Origin: Thelonectria olida
Taxonomy: Eukaryota; Ascomycota; Sordariomycetes; Hypocreales; Nectriaceae
Length of the DNA: 64,000 nt
Direction of reading: 5' to 3'
Assembly (NCBI GenBank): GCA_020736575.1
Contig: JAGPYM010000004.1
Coordinates: 2,604,001-2,668,000, forward strand
The notes beneath the pieces are model-generated. The model was not told where the DNA came from. It made no database searches and saw only the letters and a list, made by a program, of their open reading frames with translations. A program made the translations under genes and the position numbers. Below, piece by piece: positions 1 to 12,431 of the stretch. Within the stretch, counting starts at the first letter, position 1, and each line of letters begins with the position of its first letter.

Positions 1-732
1 CTCTGCCACTTCCAGCACCAGCCTTCTGGTCTTGCTTACAACGGATCTAACCCTTCCAAAGAGGCTCTGTCCGTCGAGTCGACTGCGTCGAACACCATGC
101 CCACGCTAGATCACTGGCACACTCGTGGATGCATTGCAGGCCGAGGTGTGTTGATCGACTACAAGGCGTACGCTGAGGAGAAGGGCATCCCTTTCCACCC
201 TTTCGACGGCGACCGTATCAAGGTCCAAGATGTGGAGGCTTGCGCAGCGCACTTTGGCGTCGAGTTCCAGCTTGGCGACATCCTTCTCGTCCGAACTGGT
301 GCCACTGAGGTAGTCGACAAGATGGATCCCAATGACCTCGTCAAGATGACTAAGGCAACCATCTCCGGTCTTGACGGCTGCGAAGAAATGGCTAAGTGGC
401 TTTGGAATAAGCGCTTTGCTGCCGCAGCGTCCGACTCGAGCAGCTTTGAGGCGTTCCCACCGCTGAAGCCCGACGGGTCTGTCGGGGGGATGAAGGATCT
501 CGGTAGGACAACAACTCCTGGAACTATTGGCCGTTGCTAACATATTTTTGAAACAGTCCTTCACACGTACATGCTCAGTCTGTTTGGAATGTCTATTGGT
601 GAGCTTTGGGATCTTAGCAAGTTGTCCGAATACTGCAAGAAGAACAAGAGGTGGTCGTTCATGATTACCTCTTCGCCTTTGAACCAGCCAGGCTTGATTG
701 GATCGCCGCCCAATGCACTTGCTATTTTCTAA
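1..732 (+). CDS. Cyclase-family protein (kynurenine formamidase-like fold), 5' end outside window
   Basis: C-terminal part of a fungal putative-cyclase (PF04199-type) protein. The frame is open from base 1, so the ATG at 97 is internal and the true start lies upstream. Exons are 1-502 and 557-732; the intron 503-556 has a GT donor, a GCTAAC branch site and a CAG acceptor. The segment around residue 37 of the visible part (HTRGCIAGRGVLIDY) matches the family's conserved H-x-x-GRGVLLDY-like stretch, which follows the metal-site region. Members hydrolyse or cyclise small amides or lactones using a metal centre; the substrate here is unknown. No signal peptide can be judged because the N-terminus is missing. 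The gene converges on the TatD-like gene with about 200 bases between stops. Confidence 0.85.
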
Positions 733-934
733 ATAATAATTGGGCCATTCGCACATTCGAATCTCATTATGGAAAGAGGCGCCGGGCCTCTCGATTTCTT
801 TGAGGGAATGCAGGCGTAGAGTAAAGCGAGATCTCTAGTACTATGGAAGATAGAGAGGTCTAGGGCTGGGGAAAGAGATCAGCCGCAATGCCTACCGTAT
901 TGTCTGTGTCCGAAATGTTATACTATTCGCCATA

Positions 935-1991
935 TTATGGCCTATCCGCCTTCTCCCCGAGACCAAACATCCGGATGCTATTCTTCCAAGCCGCTTCAGC
1001 AACCTCCTCAACCCCAATCCCCTTCAACCCAGCCACAATATACGCAACCCTCTCCATAGTGCAACTTTCATTCCTCTCCTTGATCATGCACTTGGCATCC
1101 CACTTGTCCTTCTTCTTCGCCGCCGGCAGCGGCTTCGCGTTCGCACAATATCGCTTAACAAGATCCGACGTAGCCTTAAGTTCTCCCCACGGCGCATCCG
1201 TCTCGATTTGCAGCCGTTCCAGTGGAATTTTGGACACCATCTGCAGACTCTCCTGGTCCTTGAAGCTGAAGCCGTTCACGCTGACGTCGAATCCAAGCTC
1301 GACTAGCTTCTCCATCTGCACAACGGGGCCAACGAAGCTGTGCACTAAGCCGCGGCGTGGGAGCTTGTCCAAGTACGGGGTGATGATGTCGACAAAGTCG
1401 TCGAACGCGTTGCGGCAGTGCAAAAAGAGCGGCAGATCCCATGCGTTCGCCACGAAGAGATCTAACTGCGCCTTGAAGGCTCGAATCTGAACATGTTTCG
1501 AAGCGTGAACCTCCCTATCGTAATCCAAGCCCAATTCTCCAAAGGCGCCGATGTGGACGGGGGATTCCGCCAAGGCATCCTTGACACTCTGCTCAAGCTT
1601 GCCAATATAGTCCTTGCCGCCTTCATCCAGTTCAGCAGCATGGTACGGATGCACACCGACGGTGACATAGCACTGCGAGGGCTTGGACCGAGCGATATCG
1701 CCGTTGAATTCGACATCGGCAAGTGACATGCCCGTCAGCATAATCTTGCTCACGCCAGCATCGCGAGCGCGGTCGGCAGTGTGCACAAAGTCAGGCTCGT
1801 GGTATTGTTTGTTGCGATAGATTCCTTTGAAATCATTGGCAGTGGCCGTAACTGCGACCTGAAGTAAATTAGTAATCGCAATAGAATCCTTCGCCAGGTC
1901 TTGGGGTTCTCACGTCTGCAAAGCGAAGTTGAGATTTGGGCGGTGACGGGGCATCCTTGGGGAACTCGCGCAGATCAATTTGTTGTGCCAT
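935..1991 (-). CDS. TatD-family metal-dependent deoxyribonuclease (TATDN1-like)
   Basis: Predicted 333-residue nuclease of the TatD/amidohydrolase fold. Members have 3'-5' exonuclease or AP-endonuclease activity and have been linked to DNA repair and apoptotic DNA breakdown. Exon 1 is 1914-1991 and exon 2 is 935-1858 (complement). The 55-nt intron carries a TACTAAT branch site and joins RFAD to VAVTATANDFKG without a frame change. Family landmarks visible are the N-terminal AVTATANDFKGIYR, VGVHP, GELGLDYDR, the metal-site FLHCRNA, VHSFVG and the terminal ETDAPW. The N-terminal HxH of bacterial TatD is replaced by a VTATAND-type stretch, as in the eukaryotic TATDN1 group. The start MAQQIDL was chosen as the ATG nearest the conserved part; an in-frame ATG-less extension lies upstream. 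Confidence 0.9.
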
Positions 1992-3292
1992 CGTAAATGT
2001 AGGTCTCTCAGACTCGGCTTTAGTCTTACGTGCGTGAGAAATGAAGCTTTCAAATAGGTTGTGAATACGCACAAAAGCTCAAGCTCTTTACCATGGCGGT
2101 CGACGGTGAGATAGTGCGGGTGGGTTGGGCTCCGGTCGAGGTCCGGCCCTAGAAGCTTCTGTTTTGCAATGCCGGCAGTTCGAATCTCTGGGCGTACCGC
2201 GAGCACCCTATTATGTCAGTTTCTGTCACGGGGAGGCCGAACATGTACTCTTCAAGTAATTCAACAGACTTCTCCCCGAGTATTGCGAAGCAAATCCAGA
2301 TCTTGCCGGGCCGGTCGGTGTGCCGGTGTGCCGGTCCCCCGCACTCGCCCCGGCCGGACCATGACGCTGAGTCCGCTCCGTTTATACCTAAACAAAAGAA
2401 CAACATATAAGCCGGCGCATCAGAACTTTTAGTCCGGAGAATCGCACCACGCGACGGGAACAAAGGATGAGAACAAATTGCAGCTTGTTGGGCTCTTCTA
2501 AGAAGCCTCAAGACCATTCTGACGCTGGCTGGCTATTGGTATCCTAAAGATTACAGAGAAACAGTAATCTGAGCAAACGCAATAGAACTTGAGTAATCCA
2601 CACAAAGACCATCCATCGGCTTCCCGAATCAAACTCCACTTCACCATCATGAGGTAAATCAACCTATGTGAAGACTGTACTCCGACTTTTCGTTCCCAAA
2701 TAAGCTCGAGAATATCCCACCCCGTCGTACGACCGAACCCCCGACTCCATGCATCCCCCGTGTCATTGCCTGTGAAACCATCCAAAGAGTCCTGATTTCT
2801 ATCATTCCTCAAGTTAACAGTACATGGGGAAGGCCATGTTTTCCTAGCAAAAGCAATCCCTCGCACCGAAGCAAATAGCAGAGGAGCCTGGGTTACGAAA
2901 CGAAAGGGACAGACGAAAAACAAACAAGACATAGAGAATGTCACAAGTCGGGTGAGAACATCGGAAGCAACTCAACGCAGCAAATGACGAAAGCAAACAA
3001 GTAAGAAGCAAATAGCTTGAATAATTTGAACTGATGACAATCCACCGGGCCGAAGATCTCCAACGCCAATCATGATTCAGACCAAGGAAATGGAGTGTGC
3101 GTGGTGCCGTATCGAAATCCAGAGCTGCAATGAGACGTATGAACCATCATCCCAAGTCAATGTCGAGGGCGAGTATCATCTCATCGGAAAAATCATACCA
3201 ACAGGGACCCCCGTCGAGTCCAAGGAAAAGGCAATGTCGTGGGGGTGGTTGCATGTATAGCCCACCGTCAACGAGTCAAGGTCGTGGTCAAA
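1992..3292. other. Intergenic, no gene seen
   Basis: Interval between the start of the TatD-like gene and the end of the csx1-like gene, both on the minus strand. It holds a GC-rich stretch with repeated gtgccggt words near 2310-2345. Open frames on both strands are short, overlapping and unlike any family I recognise. It presumably contains the TatD promoter and the csx1 3' UTR. Confidence 0.6.
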
Positions 3293-4724
3293 TTACTAAC
3301 AACAAATTAGCCATACTCGCAAGATACCTTCAGAATGATCTGTATCATACCTGGGGGGCAACAGCAGGGCCGGGAGGCCCGGGGGGTCCAGGGGGCCCCT
3401 GGGGCCCCGGAGCAGGCCCACCATAGTGCTGAGGACCATAGCCTCCAGGCTGGTGGCTAGGCATGCCCATGTAATGAGGAGGAGGGGGGCAGGACGGTAG
3501 GGGGTACCGACGCCAGAATTGTTCTGGGAACGACCCCAGCTCAGACGGACACGGGAGTTGCCAATGGGGTAGCCTTGCATTTGGTTGATGGCCATCTCGG
3601 CGGCATGACGGTGGACGAACTGAACGAAGCCACAACCCTTGCCAGGAGGGATCTTGACGTATGTTATCTCGCCAAAACCCTGGAAGAAGGATCGAAGTTC
3701 GTCTTCAGTGACATAACCGGAAAGGCCACCCACGAAGACAGTCGTGTTATTAGGATCCGTGAACTGGTTCATCTGAGTGGATGGGTTAAAGCCACCAGCA
3801 TATGGGAATCCTCCGGGCATCTGACCCCACATTTGCTGCTGAGGCATGCCGCCACCCATCATTGGGCCGCCACCGTTGTGGTGGCCATGTCCAAATCCAT
3901 GGTTACCGCTGACGAAGGTTAGCGTCTCAAGTCTCAGGGCTGGTACAATCGATCAAGCTTACCGGTTCTTAGGGGTGGCCGTGGAGATACGCATGGGGCG
4001 GTTGCCGCAGTAGACACCCTGCATCTCGATGAGGGCGCGCTGCTGGTCATTCTCATCGGAAAAGCGAACGAACCCGTAGCCACGGCTCTGACCGGACATG
4101 GCATCGGTCATGATCTTAGCAGACTTGCAGGACGGGAAGCGCGCTTGGAACAGAGAAACCAAGACGTATTCGTTGACCTCGGGGCCAAGATCGCCGACAA
4201 AAATACTATACTCGGGACCTCGGTCGTCACTGTTCTGAGTTAGGAGTAATCAAGAAAGTGAAGGTTTCAATACATACCGTCGATCAACCAGGCCACCGCC
4301 AGATGCCCAGTTGAGCTTGAACTGACGGGTACTGTTGGGAACCTGAGTGCCGTTAAGGCCAAGAGCCTTGGTGGCGGAGTCAGGGTTGGGGAACTCGACG
4401 AAGCAATATCCAGCGTTTCCGGAGTTCTTGTCGCGAATGACCTTAACGTTGACCGCATCTCCGGAGGAAGACAGGAATACGCCCTTAATGAAGTTCTCAT
4501 CCATCCATGGCTCAAGTTCGCCCATCCTATTCGATTGTAAGTTGGAGGATCATGGTAAACGGGTCGTAAGATGCGTACCAAAGGGTTGTCTTGGGTGGCT
4601 CCTGTCCAGACCCAGGGGGAGGGGCAGCCGATCCCATGTCGGTAGCCGGGGGGGTGCCGTTCGAGAAAGTCATTTGGCTAGGGGCAGAACCACCGTTGGC
4701 CGGGAAGGGAGCGTTCAATTCCAT
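3293..4724 (-). CDS. Three-RRM RNA-binding protein, NAM8/Csx1/TIA-1-like
   Basis: Fungal post-transcriptional regulator of the Nam8/Ngr1/Csx1 group, which bind U-rich mRNA or U1 snRNP-linked targets. Exons (complement): 4579-4724, 4278-4526, 3963-4229, 3351-3908, and possibly 3293-3295. RRM1 spans about residues 47-130 (RNP1 GYCFVEF), RRM2 about 138-217 (RNP2 IFVGDL, RNP1 GYGFVRF) and RRM3 about 277-346 (RNP2 VFVGGL, RNP1 GCGFVQF). The tail is rich in Gly, Pro and Tyr with a collagen-like GPPGPP run. Frame continuity breaks at a six-G tract (3484-3489): the conserved tail PPPPHYMGMP lies one frame away from GVGTPYRPAP, and one extra base would give about 407 residues. The terminal CAG|gtatga offers a 55-nt intron (3296-3350) whose acceptor abuts TAA; without it the frame stops at TGA 3345-3347. 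Confidence 0.9.
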
Positions 4725-4730
4725 ACTGGA

Positions 4731-4826
4731 CTATGGGCTAATCAGTAAAGACCTTCAATATCCCAGAATCTGGAGTTGAAGCAGAGACTGAGGGTCAAGA
4801 ATCGGGATTTCCAGCCATTAACTTAC
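4731..4826 (-). other. Intron in the 5' leader of the csx1-like gene
   Basis: On the minus strand a consensus GTAAGT donor (4821-4826) is followed 96 nt later by a CTGATTAGCCCATAG acceptor that ends seven bases before the ATG at 4724. This is best read as a leader intron directly before the start codon. Confidence 0.6.
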
Positions 4827-7800
4827 CAGTGATCAAAATCTGACTGAAAACGTATGGAGAAGCAAGAGTGCTTGTACGAGCAAAGCGAAACTACCGCTGG
4901 TCAGATCGAGCTCAGGGTGGATAAGGGTAACAACGAACAAGTTGATGCAAGCGCGCGAAGTAGGAAGAGTTATAAGACTAATTCGCTCGTTAGGTATAGT
5001 TCAGCTAGATGTGAGAAGTCCAAAATGGGCAGGATTGTGAGGATGGGTGGCCAGGAAGTGGCAGAGTCGGACTGGGGCGAGGGTGATTCGGTGATGCGAG
5101 AAGGGGGATGTGTCATCATCATGCAGTCTAGATGTCCATCGCAGAACACGGGAAACTCCAAGATTGCAGCGGCAGACAGCCCAAAGATGATTTCCATCTC
5201 TATGCGGGCTTTGCCTCGTGTGTCCGGAAGTCGAACAAATAGCCAAATCTAGGCATCAAGATGGTCTCTTGATTGTGCTTGTTCGTTGACCTTGGGACGC
5301 ACAGATCGTTCGAGGAACAAAGTTGAGAAATGTAGAAATGCAAGGGCTAGTGAATCTGATGGCGAGCAAGTAGACTTACCGAGCGTAGATCTCGTACACG
5401 TCGTGAACACACAAAGTCGTGGAAGAGCTGCAAATGCAAAGGTCAGCATGGCAGCTCCAGTTGGGGATGAAGAAATTGCGTCGCGTTATGAGGGAGGAAA
5501 CTGCCTTCCTTTATTTCGGCGAGGAAATAAGGTTGGTGCGGGTTATCGGGTCGCAGTTGTTCCACCAAGGTGCCTAATCAGGAGGCACGAGGCTGAGGCA
5601 ACAACGTAACAAACCTCAACATGACCACAACCACAAAGCATATTTGGGGGGGGGAAACCTGCGGATGCTACCGAGGGGATGTGCCGGGGTGACTTACTAT
5701 CGAGGGAACTAAGAACGCGAGCACAACCCAAGTAAGGTAAGTCGTTAGATATAGATGTCGTCAGACCTGCACTAACGTTAGATATCCCACCGGAACAAAG
5801 GGAATAGCGCAAGTCCAAAATCGACCCCACGATAACTCGACGAGCCGAGCCCCATCAATCAAAGTCCCGCGACATGATGGCATGGGTGGCTGCACGCGGG
5901 AAACGCTCATGAACAGCAAAGTCTCAACGGAAGTTGTCCTTACCTTCACGCCGAATCTAATCCCCGAGAGATGCGAATCTTCCGAACCGAAACCAGGAAT
6001 TGGGAACGAATCGAGAAAGACTGTGTCCAGACCCAATACCGAGACTCCGAAAAGCAGTCGTATAGATCAGAATAAGAATCTCTCAGACGCCGTCACGCCG
6101 TTACAGAAATGAAATGCGCGTGAGTGATGGAGAGTGCAAAACGCAAAGTTCGAGAGATGAACGTGTGCTCTACCAAGAATCCCAAAGGAATGTGGTAAGG
6201 TGGCTAACGTTCCAGAAAAGAGTTGAACCTGCACATAATATTAGTAAATTTGGCACACACTTTTGTGAAAGCTCAAATTAGTCGTGGCAAGACTAAATCA
6301 TCCAGGCGAAAGAGCAGATCCCAATTCAACGGAACATCGATAAGCCGACAGAGCGCGGGCGCGCTTGTCCGGTGGTGAATGTTCCGAAAGCCACCCCAAG
6401 TCCAACAGACGCATTTCGAACTGGACCTGCGAAAGAAGGGAAGGGGCAAGGTTTCCAAGAGCCATATCCGCATCGATTTCAACTGGTACCGAGCTGTTTC
6501 AACAAGCTTGGGAAGACACGACTAGACCACGGCCAGGGCAACTACCGCCACAAACACAAAGAAGCGAAATGCAGCAACGGATGCTCGGACATTTGACGTC
6601 TTGACGTGTACATCGACGAGCAGTATCTCTCCTCGGCCAGCTGAAGTCTTCTTCCAAGCAACAGTAAAGCTTCGACGGGCCCGAATCGACATCTTGCGCA
6701 GCCTCTTCGTCAGGTTGATTTTCCGCGGCATAACTCTCGGGTGCGCTGGCCAGCAGTCGGAACAAGCCATCGGAAGCGACAACTGAGGGGTATTGTGAGG
6801 CGGCTGTTCCGAGCGCAAAGATCTGTTTACAACGACAGAGAGAGGCAATGGCTGAGGGGATCATGTGGTATGTCGGCGAATCATCGAGATGGTCTGCTGT
6901 CGTCCGTTCGGGGTCTATTCGTGCGATCGGGCTGGTTGGTGATGCGCAGTGAATGCCCTATTGCGGGGCCGTCGTCGCGAGTATCCTCCATCCGTCCCGT
7001 TCCGTCCCATTCTTATATCCTGCACGTCTTCCAAAATTCTTGCAACAATTTGGTAACATGGTGGACGATCGTGCTCGATATCATCGTCATCATGCGCGAG
7101 GGGTTGAACGGGGGATTGGCGACGTATTCCGGATCTCACAAGTGGGCGCTCCAGTCCGCATACTCACTCCATGCCACGACACAACAACAAAGGCAAAAAG
7201 AAAAATGGAGGTAGGAGTCAGACTCACTTTTGGGCGCCAACGAAAACAACAGTAACTCTCACAGCCAAATTTCCGAAACACGCGCAAGGGAAGAGCCGTG
7301 GTAACCGTGATGCGAATTGAGAGGGATGTTGAAGGAGAGTCGTGGGATGAGTCGAAGTGCGGGAGAGGCAGTGAAAAAGACAGAGCTTTTTTTTTTCTTA
7401 CCTTGCCTTGTTTGGGCCTTGGTCCTGGGAACAATCGGGGCTCGGGCGCGGGGACGAGGGTACGAGGCGAGGGAAGGGGAAAATTATGACCAGGGGTGTG
7501 CGCTCCCGTATCCGCTGACAAGGGATCTGGGATCTGGGCCAGCTAAGGGTGGCACTGAAACACGACGATGGGCGAATGACGCTGGGGTTCCGCTGACGGA
7601 TGCAGGTGTGAATTGATTTCAGGCGAGGGACGATTTGGCGAAGCTACGGAGACTCCGGATCCAAGCGGCGAAGTTGGACAGACAATCCAAGGATAATCAA
7701 CCGCAGAAAGGACGACGAAGGCAATCGAGAAGAGGCTTTGTTTGCAGTCAGCTTTGCTGCAGAGAAGATGAAGAAACCTGGGAGAGTGAGGAGGGGAGAG

Positions 7801-7960
7801 AGACAAGGTGAAGAAAAGGCCACCACAGTGCTTCAGACAGCCCGACGGAGCAGACCAAGCGTGTGAGGGTTTAAGTGTGTGAGTGGGCATGAAAGAGGGT
7901 GTGAGTGAGAGGGGTGTGTGTGTCATTGTGGAGAGAATGGAAGGGAGGAGAAGGACAAGG
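4827..7960 (-). promoter_or_regulatory. Probable long transcribed leader and promoter of the csx1-like gene
   Basis: No protein gene is recognisable on either strand. Read on the minus strand, 7640-7960 has the CT-rich character of fungal transcription start regions. Good splice donors (GTAAGT near 5374-5379, GTAAGA near 7396-7401) lie between there and the ATG. This suggests an intron-containing leader of up to about 3 kb. The extent is inference; only the pyrimidine tracts and donors are seen. Confidence 0.35.
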
Positions 7961-10900
7961 ACGTGATGGAGGGTGGGCCACTTTGGTCTTCGAGTAAGCT
8001 GCTCATCCGCACAGTATCGACCTTCGGTAACTTACAGCACACAGTTATTAAGGGATCAGCCGCCATAGCACGTCAATGAGGTGTTCATGATAGGAGAAGA
8101 CAGAATAATGGGCGTGCGAACAACAATATGCGGGCATGGGGTATCGCGATTCTGCTTTCAAAACAACCACCATCTCCATGGAGAACGACGAATTACGTGC
8201 CTTCGTTTCCTGGTTCCGGCAGCCGAGTTCAGACGCCTGCCGAGAATGCGATGCTTTCGGTACAGTACGGGCAAGTACCGTGTACGGAGTTGGAGAACCG
8301 GGTTCCAGCTGCATGAGAACATGTGGGCAAGAAAGAATCTTCCTTCTGGGAGCTTCTGGGCTGTCGCGCTGAGCAGAACGTCCATTGTGTTGTGTCGACA
8401 GCCAGGGATATCCCTGTGCAGCTGCACCACTATCTTCAGCGGACTGGCAGCCTCCAGACGGTGCATTAATCTGCAGTGGCTTGCGGGCTCGAATTTCGGA
8501 CACAGGCGCTGGACGCTGAACGCTGAACGCTGGGCGCTGGATGCCGGACGGCCAGGGCGAGATGAACCGGCTGAAAGCCTGAACCCCTGCGAACAGAGCC
8601 CTGTTTCGGGTGGATCATGAAATCATCGGGCGTCTGGAGGAAAGATTGATTGATCAAGCCCGATCTAGGTAAAGTGCTATGTACGAAGTGCGGAACATTG
8701 GGAATGGTCGGCGGGAGCATTGGGTTTCCCCCAATGACGGTAGGTGATGGTCACTTCGAATCATGGGAAACAAAAGACAGATTGGAACCGATTCTAACTT
8801 CGCCGGCGGCGGCCTCGCCTCAGCACGGTGAGATCCGCTGACGAGTAGGGACGAGGAACTGTGCTCACAGGTTTGGGACAAACAGAGTAACTTCCGCCAG
8901 GCACGAAAGTCGAGAGCCAAGTCAATCAAGACTTCGAGCCCGCCCGCGTTATTCTTAGTACGCTAACATGAAGTATCCTCTAGGGCCTGCGTCGCTCCAG
9001 AAATCGCATGGAATGAAAGGGTGATTAGCATATTTACGTCCCGTCTCTTCAAGCTGGCAGCAACCAGGCGCAGGCAAGCGTTGGTCGTGCAGCACGAGCA
9101 CACCAGCAGCTCTGCTTTGTCTCACCTCGTCATTTGACCCTCGATATGTCGTTTGTAGGAGCTCGAAGCAATTGCAGGCCCGGCCGAAATTGGTGTCTCA
9201 ATTTGCGGGGGCCCATGCATCACCAACGTCACCCGTCGGGAAGCCGTTAGATTGTCAAGCAAGCTCCGTTGGCTGCTATGTGAGACTGGCTATCGCAACA
9301 AGGTATCACGAGGCCAAGACGAGGACCTGACGCGAGCCCAGAATCGAGCAAGCAGGGCAAGCCAACCGTTTTCAACGTCTGTGGCAACAAGGAACCCGGA
9401 GCCGTGCCACACTCCACCGCTAAGAAGAACGGCCAACTTTGGACTCGTTCTCGCAGCCGACCCGACGTCAAGGGCATCCCAATCACCAACCGTCATTTGT
9501 TTTTCACAATACCTCGATGACCCGGGAGGTTTGATTTGAAACAGGATCCATCCGATAACGAGATGCACAGGTGCAAGGCTGTACCGCGATTGAAGATCAC
9601 CCGTGCCTGGATGGTTCCTGGGTATGTATGGGTTTGATTGCAACTAATACATCCTGGCTCACCTAGGATCTCGCTTTCATACCCAGCCTGCCTTCTCCTG
9701 TCCGAAGTATCATCGATTGTTCTCTCTCCCTCCCGTTTGTCAACAACCAGTAGCCCCGGACCAGAGTGCAGGCGAAACTCTCGCGCACAGGGCACTAGCC
9801 ACGATGCACGGATGGCGTGAATCCAAAGACTCCTCGAAGCCGAGGGCTTGTTGGATGTTGCCCACCAGATCTGTTTGTCTCCGCTCAGAGTCCGCCACGC
9901 TGCCGCACAAGGCTTGAGCCAACTTTGTGATGGGGTCCGATTTGCTTCGTCCCACAAGAAACCAATTTGTGTCTTTCTCGTCCTCAGGCCATTTAGCCTG
10001 CAGCAAGCTGACTGAAGGACCGTTGCTCGATGGTGTTGGTCCATCCTCCCAGTCTCTCGAAGAGTGGCGCTGTTGTGCGCCGTCGCCGAGTAGTCTGTCG
10101 AATCAGAAGCAAATGGGAGCTTTCCTAGGCATGTGGATATAGATGTGAGTGGATCAGCCCAGTCCATGAGAGATTATTTCATACATGCCATGCAGCCTCT
10201 TCGCTAGTAGGTGACTATGACCTCAGGGCTCGAGTTGATAGCCCTCACAAGAGCAAAGCCCGGCAACTTTGTTCATCCAATCAGCCTGTCAACAACCAGC
10301 TGTCAACTAGGTACCTCCGTACGCCGACTGCGGACTGACCGAGGAGAGCCAGAGCCGCTTCACCCTCGCAAAACATTAACCATGTCTGGTGGAATCGCGG
10401 CTACCTTCATCGGAGGAGAGTTTGGACTTTTCTGACTATGCAGCCAGTTCTACCCACCTTGGTCATTGATTTTCAGGTGCCGGCGAATTATCATGCAAGC
10501 ATGCAGTATTGTGCTCAGTTCACTTTGAACCATCCAGCACCTCGTTAGCTAGACGTCAGTATAATCACGACCTTGCCATTTTATTCTCAGCGGTACAAAT
10601 GGCAAATATCAGACAACTCCGTGTTACCGACGACAGCTTTGCTTCTTTTTGAGGCTATTATCGACTTTCCAGCTCTCGTCATCCGCCAGCCGCAGCCATC
10701 ACAGCAAGGTTGCCAGGGTCCTAGATATGGCTTGCAGATCGCCCAGCATGTCCATGCAACCCTACTAAAAATCTTCAAACTCGGCTGCGAACTGCTGACG
10801 AATCACCTTTTTTCGAAGCTAAACATGTGGAAGCAGTGTAAGTGCGAATCGACAGTAGGCAATCGTCCAAGTGAAGTCATCAATCAAGTCGGTACGACGC

Positions 10901-12431
10901 AGCTAAGTCACCATCAACGCATTGTCGCGTCAAAGCGACGAGCCTTGATATGGCTTTCTTGCTTGTCATGGGACTAATCGGACTTTTTGCAAGGTCGGGG
11001 AGACCGCTGAGAGTTTTAGCTTGTAATGACACAAGAGTCGCATCATTTCTGACAGGCATCAAATTCTAGCACCTCAGTCCCCAGGCTGCACCTGTGGCAT
11101 CAATGACTTTGGATGTCCATCTGTCCCGTGGGCGTGTCGTTATCGTCTGGGCGTGATTTTGTTTCAGCCGTCAAGGCCACAAAAGCCCTTCCCTTTTTGC
11201 ATGTTGATTTCCCCCCATGTCCATGCCTTACTTGCTTGCCTCGGCGCAGGAACGTCGCTTATTGGGCCCTTGTCGAGTCGAGTGCCGACCTGGCAATGTG
11301 AAAATTGAAATTTCTTTCCGGCGTCTGCAGTGGATGCGCCAACTCCCGGCAATGTCATCGCACTGTATCTTTCTTTGCCCTGCCCTGTGGAGAAGGGTCC
11401 CGTCTTCAGGTCTTGTCTCTCGGGAGAATGTCCAAGCCGTAATATCTCGAGCTGCTCCCTACATATGTGGTTGCTTTTTTGACCCGATTTCTTGCTGGCA
11501 TGCCGAAATGAGCGCATACACTGCCGCGATTCGACATATTCCGCACATTTGCATTCCCAAGACGACGAGGACTATTAGACCGCGTGCATCATGGTAAAGC
11601 CGCCGGATTCTCAACCTCCCTGGTGGGCTTTTGCGGTCCTCGGTTCTAGCCTTGGTAGCAGGTAGCAGTGGAAACACCTTGGAAACAACGCCTGCCTACC
11701 TGCGAATACGGCTGGGGATGGATTGGGAATCCCGACGTTTCCGGCCGCGATTACTTCATACCTAGGCATTCGCCAGGTGTCACCAAAACCTGATCCGGCT
11801 TCCGTCCGTCCTTCGACGTTCAAAACATGTTTTACTGCGCCAAGACGTTAGAGATGGAGGCTTCTTTCTTACTGCAGTTCGATTGCATATGCTTGCCATC
11901 TGCAGTGCCCTCGACAGCCGTGTGTTGTTCTCGGTCTGCCTCCTCTATTATCCACAAACAACATTTGTGCTGAAGGTGCTGCCGACTCACGATTAGTTAT
12001 GTTATTTGCATTGATCGTTTGATGAAAGCATGACAAACGGCATTAACCAGGCGAAACTTAAGAAACCACGATGATGATCCCTTAACGCGTCCAGTCCCTC
12101 CAATGGCTCCTGACCTTCTGTTGATCACGTGATGTGGTCGTCCTGTCAAGAACTCAAGAGCTCTAGCACCTTCTCTGCTTAGTCATTTGTCTGTCGTCAA
12201 CTTCTACCTACCTGATTGACGAAGCAAACCGTCACCCAGGTTGCCTGTTCGATCAAGATTACAAGAGCATATCGTATCCTCTTCATCTTCGCTCGCTCAA
12301 TACTTTGATACAATCGCGTTCGTTTCATCCATATCAGCGTTACGTCAACAAAATCTAGATACTCCGGCGCATTCCCTATCACCACTTCCCCGCCTCCGTA
12401 TCAGCACACGCCACGCCTTCGCCCGCACATC
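7961..12431. other. Large gene-free interval upstream of ecm29
   Basis: About 4.5 kb with no recognisable gene. Several open frames up to 224 codons occur on both strands and overlap one another, which is typical of balanced-composition noncoding DNA. A five-copy heptamer repeat lies at 8507-8541. The last 250 bases, CT-rich on the plus strand, are the likely promoter and leader of ecm29. A regulatory region, a noncoding RNA or an unrecognised fast-evolving gene cannot be excluded. Confidence 0.5.
8507..8541. repeat. Short tandem repeat, 7-nt unit x5
   Basis: Five consecutive heptamers of the form CGCTGRR (cgctgga, cgctgaa, cgctgaa, cgctggg, cgctgga) in the gene-free interval. Confidence 0.9.

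Noticed and set aside
2094..2200. tRNA-like word cagttcgaatctc
   Set aside because: No matching T-stem, acceptor stem or A-box at proper distance.
8081..8620. 179-codon plus-strand frame
   Set aside because: Overlapped by a 151-codon antisense frame, runs into the heptamer repeat, no recognisable protein features.
9493..10167. 224-codon minus-strand frame in the gene-free interval
   Set aside because: No domain or codon preference like real neighbours, and equally long frames overlap on the other strand.
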